NCBI GenBank assembly: GCA_035631115.1 | Contig: DASQJJ010000025.1 | Location: 1-10,050, forward strand | Source: DASQJJ01 sp035631115 | Lineage (GTDB): Bacteria > Patescibacteriota > Microgenomatia > Levybacterales > UBA12049 | Length of the DNA: 10,050 nucleotides | Direction of reading: 5' to 3' | Shown: positions 5,213-10,050 of the stretch, piece by piece | Layout: each line of letters starts with the position of its first letter | How positions within the stretch are numbered: the first letter of the stretch is position 1 | Program-made: the position numbers and the translations under genes | Notes under the pieces: model-generated | What the model was told of the DNA's origin: nothing | Databases searched by the model: none | Seen by the model: only the letters and a program-made list of their open reading frames with translations

Positions 5213-5221
5213 TGCTATAAT
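5213..5221 (+). promoter_or_regulatory. Extended -10 promoter of the 87-aa ORFan
   Basis: TGCTATAAT has a perfect -10 box (5216-5221) with the TGn extension, and the ATG at 5229 follows after 7 bases. This favours the ATG at 5229 over the TTG at 5202, which lies upstream of the predicted transcription start. Confidence 0.62.
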
Positions 5222-5228
5222 ACCACTC

Positions 5229-5492
5229 ATGGCACAAAGAAAAGATTTATATCCAGGAGAAGAATTTTTAACAAATGCTGGCTTAGTGCATTCACGTGGG
5301 GAAAGATCACTGAGAGAAGAGCGTCCACCTCGAACAGCTGCAGAGCTTGCAGATGACTTAAATAAAGGAGAATTATGGGGAGGGCGTAGGATGACAGCAG
5401 TAAGAGTTGCTTTACCAGCTATTTCAGTGGGTGGTGTTCCACTTCATGGAATGGGAGCTGTTATAGGTACACCGTTGCGACCCGCAGCATAA
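5229..5492 (+). CDS. Small hypothetical protein (87 aa)
   Basis: I do not recognise this 87-residue protein. The first 50 residues are charged and include a likely helix (TAAELADDLNKGELWGG). The C-terminal 33 residues are Val/Gly/Pro/Ala-rich (VALPAISVGGVPLHGMGAV), too broken by Gly and Pro for a normal membrane helix. The start at 5229 is set by the promoter: the -10 box lies 7 bases before the ATG, predicting a leaderless mRNA. It is divergent from the 92-residue gene with a shared regulatory array and converges with the PEGA gene, the stops being about 23 bases apart. Confidence 0.62.
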   Translation: MAQRKDLYPGEEFLTNAGLVHSRGERSLREERPPRTAAELADDLNKGELWGGRRMTAVRVALPAISVGGVPLHGMGAVIGTPLRPAA

Positions 5493-5515
5493 TAGTTTTC
5501 TTTATTCCTTTTAAA

Positions 5516-6715
5516 CTACTTCAGACTAATAGTATACAAATTAGGTAGAATATCTGGATTTCCCAAATTGGTTAGGACAACAATTTGCTCGCCGGTTGGC
5601 CAAGGGAATGCATAACTATCTACAAAAGGTCCTGCAAAAAGTGTTGTATTATTGGCTCCATCATACTCTCGAATATCAACTCGCTTATCATGAACAACTA
5701 CTATGTGCTTGGAGTCAGGAAACCACATAGCTTTTTGACTTGGTATTTGGTCTGCCTTAAGTAAGAGAAAGTTTTTATCTTCTTTTATGTCGTAGACATA
5801 CATGCTGCCTTTACTCAGATTTCTTTCCTCGGTCATGGAGTCTGCTCCAATAATTTTTGGATTTATTATTTGCTGGAGTGTTGCCGCGTTAGAGGCAGTA
5901 TAGATAAATTTGGTTTCGTCTGGTGACCAGGAAAGAATTGTCATATTAGACATAGCGAATGCTTTAAGTGTTGGTTTAAGGGTATTTAATTGGGCATTTT
6001 GCTTTTGGGTAAGAAGTGTACTCCATGTAGTCGTTGTTGCATCTATTGTTTCGGTAACGTCTTTTGGAGTAGAGGTAAAGGTAGTTGCATCAAGAAGATA
6101 CAGTGTTGGTCTGTTGGGATTGGTTGTAGGGATAGAGGCGAGTATTTGCTTGCCATCGGGTGACCATGAAAGCGTTGCATTATCAAAAGATACAACTGTA
6201 CCGTCTGCAACCTGCGTTGCGTTGGAAGAAAGGGTAAGAAGCGACCTATTACCCATATCTAAGACATAGATTCCATTTTTTCGCGCAGACTGACTTGCCA
6301 CAACATAGGCAATTTTGGTAAAAGAAGGATCAATAGTAGGAGATAAAGCTCCTGTCTCGGTAATACTTTCTAATTTTGGTGTTGTTGGAAAAAGCGTTGC
6401 CTCTGCTTTGCTTACCACTTCTTTTTCTACGTCGATTGTTTTTTCCCAAGGGAAGTAGCCATCTTTAAATATGCGTACCTTGTATTGTCCAGGAGGAAGG
6501 TTGATGGTATTGTTGGTTGCGGTTGTAAGATGGTCATTTATAAACACCTGTGCACCATCTGGGACGCTGGTTGTTACTAAAAGCCCTGTACCCTTAAGAA
6601 TACCTTTGCCAGGGGTAAAGTCCAGGCGATATCCTTTGCCATAAAAAATGGCAATCAAGGTGCCAACTCCTAGAAAAAGAAGGATAAAAAAGGAAATAAG
6701 AAGTTGCCGTCTCAT
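5516..6715 (-). CDS. PEGA-domain membrane-anchored protein with beta-propeller-like repeats
   Basis: This 399-residue protein is anchored by one N-terminal membrane helix (about 5-25) with the bulk outside. A PEGA domain spans about 44-110, seen as TTSVPDGAQVFINDH followed by INLPPGQYKVRIFKDGYFPW. The rest resembles TolB/WD40-like propeller blades, with repeated motifs LSWSPDGKQIL, LSWSPDETKFIY and MWFPDSKHIVVV. This arrangement is common in Microgenomates-like CPR genomes. The family's function is unknown; binding surface carbohydrate or protein is an inference. It is divergent from mreB and shares its -35 element, hinting at coordinated or mutually exclusive transcription with the shape gene. 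The leader should be about 8 bases with no Shine-Dalgarno site. Confidence 0.88.
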   Translation of the reverse strand: MRRQLLISFFILLFLGVGTLIAIFYGKGYRLDFTPGKGILKGTGLLVTTSVPDGAQVFINDHLTTATNNTINLPPGQYKVRIFKDGYFPWEKTIDVEKEVVSKAEATLFPTTPKLESITETGALSPTIDPSFTKIAYVVASQSARKNGIYVLDMGNRSLLTLSSNATQVADGTVVSFDNATLSWSPDGKQILASIPTTNPNRPTLYLLDATTFTSTPKDVTETIDATTTTWSTLLTQKQNAQLNTLKPTLKAFAMSNMTILSWSPDETKFIYTASNAATLQQIINPKIIGADSMTEERNLSKGSMYVYDIKEDKNFLLLKADQIPSQKAMWFPDSKHIVVVHDKRVDIREYDGANNTTLFAGPFVDSYAFPWPTGEQIVVLTNLGNPDILPNLYTISLK

Positions 6716-6729
6716 GGTTACTGAAGTCT

Positions 6730-6758
6730 ATTATATCCTCTTACGCTAGTGCTTGCAA
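6730..6758 (-). promoter_or_regulatory. Promoter of the PEGA gene, sharing its -35 box with the opposite promoter
   Basis: Minus-strand TTGCAA (6753-6758), a 17-base spacer and perfect TATAAT (6730-6735). The ATG at 6715 lies 14 bases beyond the -10 box. TTGCAA is its own reverse complement and also serves the plus-strand promoter. Confidence 0.75.
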
Positions 6759-6781
6759 CGCGCGCGTATCCTACATATAAT
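6753..6781 (+). promoter_or_regulatory. Promoter reading toward mreB, sharing its -35 box with the PEGA promoter
   Basis: TTGCAA (6753-6758), a 17-base spacer containing CGCGCGCG, and perfect TATAAT (6776-6781) on the plus strand. Transcription should start near 6788, giving mreB a leader of about 200 bases, unlike the short leaders elsewhere in the window. Confidence 0.72.
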
Positions 6782-6787
6782 GAATAA

Positions 6788-6986
6788 ATATCAAGCCTAT
6801 CAAGCAGTTTTGATAGAGAAATTGATTGGTTTGATCTACTTGATAAAGAAAGTAGAAGATAATCGTTTTCTTTTAGAATTTCTAAGTCCTAATTACAAAT
6901 ATCTAATAAAATGTTAAATGTTTAGAAATTGCTGTATTAGGATTTTCATTAGAAATTAGATATTAGAAATTAGTAATTTAATACGT
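6788..6986 (+). promoter_or_regulatory. Long structured 5' leader of mreB
   Basis: Three hairpins can form in this predicted untranslated leader. CTATCAA (6797-6803) pairs with TTGATAG (6810-6816). TCTACTT (6835-6841) pairs with AAGTAGA (6850-6856). A longer arm 6889-6907 pairs with 6955-6973 at 16 of 19 positions, made of AATTAGAAATTAG-like repeats. The last hairpin ends 13 bases before the ATG and could mask or expose the start. I do not recognise a known riboswitch. Confidence 0.45.
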
Positions 6987-8003
6987 ATGTTTTCAAAAAG
7001 AGTCGGCATAGATCTTGGCACCGCCAATACATTAGTTTATTTAGCTGGAGAGGGTATTGTCCTCAACGAGCCAACAGTTGTTGCAGTTACTGCAGAAGAC
7101 AATAGAGTTGTTGCTGTGGGACGAGAAGCAAAAGACATGTTGGGTCGTACTCCAGGCAATATTGTTGCTCAGCGCCCCATGCGAGACGGAGTTATTGCCG
7201 ACTACACCATAACAGAGGCAATGCTGTCCTATTTTATCGATAAAGCCTGCGGAAAAAGCAGGTTTTTTAAGCCTGAAGTCATGATATGTATTCCTAGTGG
7301 CGTTACACAGGTAGAAAGGCGTGCAGTCCTGGATGCAACTATGTCTGCAGGTGCAAAGGCAGCATATTTAATAGAAGAGCCATTAGCTGCTGCAATTGGT
7401 GCCAAAATCCCTATTGCTCAGGCTGCAGGGCATATGATTGTGGATATTGGGGGGGGCTCAAGTGAGTCTGCAGTTGTGTCTTTGGGTGGAGTGGTAGTGC
7501 ATAATTCTGTTCGGGTTGGTGGGAATAAAATAGACGAGGCTATTTCTACGTATTGCAGGAAGAAATTTAATTTACTTATTGGCGAGCGTACTGCCGAGGA
7601 AATAAAAATTACCATTGGCAATGCCTACCCTACAGACGCAGAAAAAAAGGAGCCAAAGAAAATGGAAATTAGGGGGCGAGACAGCGTTACCGGACTACCT
7701 CGGACCATAGAAATGACAGAGTTGCAGGTGAATGAGGCAATTCAAGAGCCGCTTTTGGATATTGTGAATGGGGTAAAGGAAGTATTAGAAAATACGCCTC
7801 CAGAATTGGCAAGTGATATTATCGATAAGGGAATTGTTATGAGTGGAGGCACATCTTTGCTGCACAATTTAGATAAATTTATGACCCATCTTACCGGTGT
7901 ACCATGTCATGTAGCAGAGGATGCTCTCTTATGTGTGGTGCGTGGGACCGGAGTGGCACTTGAGAATATTGAGTTGTATAAGCGTTCTATTTCCAAGAAA
8001 TAG
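6987..8003 (+). CDS. mreB: Rod shape-determining protein MreB (bacterial actin)
   Basis: MreB polymerises at the inner face of the membrane and organises peptidoglycan synthesis. The 338 residues match the usual 330-350. Visible actin-fold motifs are phosphate-1 GIDLGTANT (7-15), RPMRDGVIADY (63-73), IEEPLAAAIGA (129-139), phosphate-2 DIGGGSSES (153-161) with the expected Glu160, IGERTAEEIK (198-207), and the adenosine motif GIVMSGGTSLL (282-292). Two motifs vary: GGGSSE where most MreBs have GGGTTE, and SGGTS where most have TGGGA or TGGGS. The protein still looks intact. No mreC or mreD follows; the next gene is a surface-sugar transferase. There is no Shine-Dalgarno site. Expression is probably from the promoter at 6753 through a structured leader. 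Confidence 0.96.
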   Translation: MFSKRVGIDLGTANTLVYLAGEGIVLNEPTVVAVTAEDNRVVAVGREAKDMLGRTPGNIVAQRPMRDGVIADYTITEAMLSYFIDKACGKSRFFKPEVMICIPSGVTQVERRAVLDATMSAGAKAAYLIEEPLAAAIGAKIPIAQAAGHMIVDIGGGSSESAVVSLGGVVVHNSVRVGGNKIDEAISTYCRKKFNLLIGERTAEEIKITIGNAYPTDAEKKEPKKMEIRGRDSVTGLPRTIEMTELQVNEAIQEPLLDIVNGVKEVLENTPPELASDIIDKGIVMSGGTSLLHNLDKFMTHLTGVPCHVAEDALLCVVRGTGVALENIELYKRSISKK

Positions 8004-8179
8004 ACGTATTTGTCTTATATTATTTTTATGTATTTTGCTAGCCTCGTCAGTTTTGTAAAACTTTCACAAAAAAAGAGAATTGTACTATCATATAGTTATA
8101 TTTTATAAAATAGTAAGAAAATAGTGAATTTTAAGTAAGAATACCTTTTTTAGATTCAATCTTGCCGAACATAAAACAT

Positions 8180-9070
8180 ATGCAAAAAAGCCAAAATCAT
8201 TCTTTTTCGGAGAATTCACAAAAGACTTATAGCAATAGTAATGACTTGGTGAAAAAAAATGTGTTGGGTGTTGGCATAACAGATGCTTCATCCAAAGATA
8301 TCCTAAAGTATATTGTCCAAAATATACAAAAATCTGCATCTCCTTACTACATTGTTACCCCCAATCCCGAAATGATTGTTCTCTCGCACAAAAATTCCGA
8401 CTTCCAAATGGCCTTGAATGGTGCCAAAATAGCCTTGAATGATGGGGTAGGGGTAGGACTTGCTGCTCAAAGCATGGGTATATCACTTACAGAGCGATTT
8501 ACTGGTGTCGACTTGGTCGAAAAGCTCTGTAAAGAGGTATCCGATTGGCCTATAACGGTAGGCTTTCTTGGGGGAGGGCCAGGAGTAGCAGAGTTGACGA
8601 GCAACTGCTTAGTCAAGAAATACCCTAACCTTAGAGTTTCTTTCATTGGACAGGAGTGGAGCAAAGAAGGATTTGACTTAGCAAAAAAGTATCAAGTATC
8701 AAGTAGTAAGTATTATGAGAGTACAAAACCCAAAATACATAATACAAAATACTTACTACCTAATACTGATGTCATAGACATCTTATTTGTTGCCTTTGGT
8801 GCACCCAAGCAAGAATTTTGGATGCAAGAGCATGTTGGCAAAATTCCAGTAAAAGTACTCGTTGGAGTTGGGGGAGCATTTGACTATATTAGTGGCAAAG
8901 TGCCCAGAGCCCCAAAAGTTGTTAGGTCAATGGGAATGGAATGGTTATTTCGCTTAGCTGTCCAACCTTGGAGAATAAAAAGACAACTGGCATTAGTGGA
9001 ATTTGTGTGGATGGTAATAAAGGAGAAATTAAATATGTCATTTCGAGGCAAAGCCGAGAAATCTACTTAA
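8180..9070 (+). CDS. WecG/TagA/CpsF family glycosyltransferase (GT26)
   Basis: This family adds an N-acetylmannosamine-type sugar to a lipid-linked intermediate at the inner membrane face, for wall teichoic acid, capsule or similar glycans. The 296 residues contain VTPNPEMIVLSH (59-70), ALNDGVGVGLA (85-95) with the catalytic-region Asp88, RFTGVDL (106-112), FLGGGPGVAE (129-138), VAFGAPKQEFWM (204-215), and the C-terminal hallmark GVGGAFDYISGKVPRAPKVV followed by EWLFRLAVQPWR. Members are usually about 240-260 residues. The extra length comes from a polar N-terminus (about 25 residues), an in-frame repeat-derived segment (172-196), and a C-terminus (MSFRGKAEKST) encoded by another repeat. I chose ATG 8180; a TTG at 8162 is possible. 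No confident promoter or terminator is seen in 8004-8179, which is AT-rich. Confidence 0.9.
   Translation: MQKSQNHSFSENSQKTYSNSNDLVKKNVLGVGITDASSKDILKYIVQNIQKSASPYYIVTPNPEMIVLSHKNSDFQMALNGAKIALNDGVGVGLAAQSMGISLTERFTGVDLVEKLCKEVSDWPITVGFLGGGPGVAELTSNCLVKKYPNLRVSFIGQEWSKEGFDLAKKYQVSSSKYYESTKPKIHNTKYLLPNTDVIDILFVAFGAPKQEFWMQEHVGKIPVKVLVGVGGAFDYISGKVPRAPKVVRSMGMEWLFRLAVQPWRIKRQLALVEFVWMVIKEKLNMSFRGKAEKST
8695..8767. repeat. Palindromic AT-rich repeat inserted in frame in the glycosyltransferase gene
   Basis: Arms 8695-8714 and 8748-8767 pair at 18 of 20 positions, including 12 consecutive ones (GTAGTAAGTATT with AATACTTACTAC). The left arm continues a direct repeat of AAGTATC units (from about 8687) and the loop holds TACAAAAC/AATACAAAATAC units. 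The encoded residues 172-196, rich in Ser, Lys, Tyr and Asn, sit just before the conserved DILFVAFGAPKQE strand, where relatives have no such segment. Confidence 0.8.
9036..9064 (+). repeat. Left inverted repeat of the GIY-YIG unit
   Basis: This 29-base copy begins TGTCATTTCGA and ends GAGAAATCT. Internally TTTC/GAAA and GGC/GCC can pair as a hairpin with facing GA steps. It encodes the last residues of the upstream glycosyltransferase. Confidence 0.75.
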
Positions 9071-9080
9071 ATAATTGGTA

Positions 9081-9368
9081 ATGAACAGAAAGTCTTACTT
9101 TGTTTATATCCTAACCAATAGATATAATACTGTATTTTATACTGGAGTCACGAGTAATCTGCAAAAAAGACTATTTGAGCACAAAAGTAAACTAGTTGAA
9201 GGCTTTACTAAGAAATATAACATATGGAAGTTAATCTATTTCGAGGAGTACAGTGATATTTTGTTAGCAATTGAACGAGAAAAGCAAGTTAAAGATTATA
9301 GAAGAGAAAAGAAGCTTACTTTTATTAAAGGTTTAAATAAAGACTTATCTGAAATCGATATAGACTAA
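9081..9368 (+). CDS. GIY-YIG nuclease family protein
   Basis: This 95-residue protein is a stand-alone GIY-YIG endonuclease domain, a fold that cuts DNA with a divalent metal. It shows FVYILTNRYN (7-16, GIY position), FYTGVTSNLQKRLFEHK (19-35) with YTG replacing YIG, the expected Arg30 and His34, and AIEREKQVK (63-71) with the likely metal-binding Glu67. It then ends in a basic helix. The length is normal for the small single-domain group common in CPR and other bacteria, whose role is largely unknown. I chose ATG 9081; an in-frame TTG at 9075 is less likely. The gene sits tightly between inverted repeats. That suggests a homing or repeat-mobilising function, by analogy with transposases that act on REP sequences; this is inference. 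Confidence 0.88.
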   Translation: MNRKSYFVYILTNRYNTVFYTGVTSNLQKRLFEHKSKLVEGFTKKYNIWKLIYFEEYSDILLAIEREKQVKDYRREKKLTFIKGLNKDLSEIDID

Positions 9369-9394
9369 GATTTCTCACTACGTTCGAAATGACA
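9368..9394 (-). repeat. Right inverted repeat of the GIY-YIG unit
   Basis: AGATTTCTC (9368-9376), a 7-base middle and TCGAAATGACA (9384-9394) form the inverted partner of 9036-9064. It starts on the last base of the nuclease stop codon. Confidence 0.75.
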
Positions 9395-9498
9395 AATACA
9401 TTTCTTGTTATCTTCTGGATAAATGAAGTATATTGCTATACCTTTAGATACACTTTCTTTTTGCCAATTTATGATCTAATCTAAAAATAGGTTTTCTT

Positions 9499-9556
9499 CT
9501 TCGAGTAAGCGAAGCGCATCGAGAAGTTCTCGACTTAGCTAAAGCTTCGCTCGAAC
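9499..9556. repeat. REP-like imperfect palindrome upstream of galT
   Basis: Two related copies lie head to head. TCGAGAA (9519-9525) and TTCTCGA (9527-9533) form the centre around one base. CGAAGC (9510-9515) pairs with GCTTCG (9544-9549), and TTCGAG (9500-9505) pairs with CTCGAA (9550-9555), with TAAG bulged on the left and an internal loop. Similar TTCTCGA...TTCGCTCGAAC units are common interspersed repeats in bacteria. It ends 18 bases before the galT ATG. The rest of 9395-9498 shows no gene or convincing promoter. Confidence 0.7.
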
Positions 9557-9574
9557 AATAACCACCAACTGCCT

Positions 9575-10050
9575 ATGTCTGATTTTAAATTTATCAAAGA
9601 CCTTTCTTGGAATAAGTGGATAGTACTAGATCCACGTAGGAGTAAGCGTCCTAATCAATCCAAGCAGGTACTAAAGACATGCCCTTTCTGTATAGGCAAT
9701 GAAGAAAGCGAGAAAGAAATGTATCGCATTGGAGGCAATCCAGGAGACAGCAATTGGCAAATACGGGTATTAAAGAATAAGTTTTCTTTTGCACCGGTTC
9801 ACGAAATTATTATTCATAGTCCAGACCACCATAAAAATATCGACGAGTTGCCTCTTTCTCAGGTAGAACTTCTTTTTGCTACCTATAAAGAGCGTATTGC
9901 AAAGCATAAGAATAAGGGGCACATCTATGTATTTCATAATAGAGGAGAATTGGCAGGAGAAAGCATCCCACACCCGCATAGCCAGCTTATTGTGGCACCA
10001 AGAGACGTTTTCTTAGACATTCGCCCGCTTATTAAGCCAGATGGAGAAGT
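9575..10050 (+). CDS. galT: Galactose-1-phosphate uridylyltransferase-like protein (3' end outside window)
   Basis: GalT exchanges UMP between UDP-glucose and galactose 1-phosphate in the Leloir pathway. The first 158 residues are present. The zinc-site start CPFC (Cys36, Cys39) lies in LKTCPFCIGNEES, a further likely ligand is His81 in HEIIIHSPDHH, and the active site is HPHSQ (133-137) within GESIPHPHSQLIVAPR. His135 would carry the uridylyl group and His133 would be the last zinc ligand. The opening FIKDLSWNKWIVLDPRRSKRP is typical of the N-terminal lobe. Related nucleotidylyltransferases of the HIT superfamily, such as ADP-glucose phosphorylase, share these motifs, so substrate choice is uncertain without the C-terminal half. 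The ATG at 9575 follows a palindromic repeat without a Shine-Dalgarno site. The opposite frame 9770-9979 is a shadow. Confidence 0.85.
   Translation, partial: MSDFKFIKDLSWNKWIVLDPRRSKRPNQSKQVLKTCPFCIGNEESEKEMYRIGGNPGDSNWQIRVLKNKFSFAPVHEIIIHSPDHHKNIDELPLSQVELLFATYKERIAKHKNKGHIYVFHNRGELAGESIPHPHSQLIVAPRDVFLDIRPLIKPDGE

Larger units (their letters stand above)
9036..9394. mobile_element. Putative GIY-YIG mini-element bounded by inverted repeats
   Basis: The left end (9036-9064) reads TGTCATTTCGA, nine bases, GAGAAATCT. The right end (9368-9394) reads AGATTTCTC, seven bases, TCGAAATGACA. All 11 outer and 9 inner bases match as inverted copies. Between them lies only the GIY-YIG gene. AATA occurs directly outside both ends (9032-9035 and 9395-9398), a possible 4-base target duplication, though this is weak in AT-rich DNA. 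The left copy overlaps the end of the glycosyltransferase gene, and the right copy begins at the last base of the nuclease stop codon. The unit is 359 bases. Confidence 0.6.

Noticed and set aside
6780..6917. A 45-codon frame in the mreB leader starting with ATG at 6780.
   Set aside because: Its ATG overlaps the -10 box TATAAT and lies upstream of the predicted transcription start, and 45 open codons are not unusual in AT-rich DNA.
8049..8062. AGTTTT/AAAACT palindrome after mreB as an intrinsic terminator.
   Set aside because: The stem is AT-only with a two-base loop, and no T-run follows on the plus strand.
9075..9080. TTG at 9075 as the start of the GIY-YIG gene.
   Set aside because: The ATG six bases later is in frame and starts the conserved domain at the usual distance; TTG would add only two residues.

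Overview
The window looks like part of a Candidate Phyla Radiation (Patescibacteria) genome, probably Microgenomates-like. This is an inference, not a database result. It rests on the moderately AT-rich composition, small independent genes with almost no Shine-Dalgarno sites, a PEGA/beta-propeller membrane protein next to mreB, a VKOR plus anchored DsbA-like pair, many ORFan proteins, and abundant short interspersed repeats, two of them inside reading frames. All genes read with the standard bacterial code.

Layout. Positions 2-94 hold the C-terminal end of a protein that may be an M16-type peptidase. It is followed by a small helix-turn-helix protein (103-483) and ndk (549-1016). A minus-strand block follows: an ORFan (1018-1227), VKOR (1291-1758), an ORFan (1799-2170), a membrane-anchored DsbA-like thioredoxin (2214-2942) and another ORFan (3120-3371). 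Divergent from the last is a 364-residue protein (3444-4538) with weak similarity to NDP-hexose 2,3-dehydratases. Two minus-strand tRNA genes, Pro(CGG) and Arg(CCT), flank a large hairpin. Next is a divergent ORFan pair (4839-5117 minus, 5229-5492 plus) with an operator-like array between them. A PEGA protein (5516-6715 minus) and mreB (6987-8003 plus) are divergent from one shared -35 box. The window ends with a WecG/TagA/CpsF glycosyltransferase (8180-9070), a GIY-YIG nuclease gene (9081-9368) bracketed by inverted repeats, and the start of galT (9575 to the window end).

Functions. DsbA-like and VKOR proteins together form a plausible extracytoplasmic disulfide-forming system. MreB, the WecG-type transferase, GalT and possibly the dehydratase-like protein point to cell shape and surface-sugar metabolism. 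Ndk supplies nucleoside triphosphates.

The most interesting signals are four. First, a compact GIY-YIG gene lies between inverted repeats whose left copy supplies the C-terminus of the glycosyltransferase. Second, two divergent promoters share one palindromic -35 hexamer. Third, there is a window-wide habit of placing the -10 box 6-14 bases before the ATG, which predicts leaderless or nearly leaderless mRNAs. Fourth, short repeat elements appear to be inserted in frame in two enzymes.
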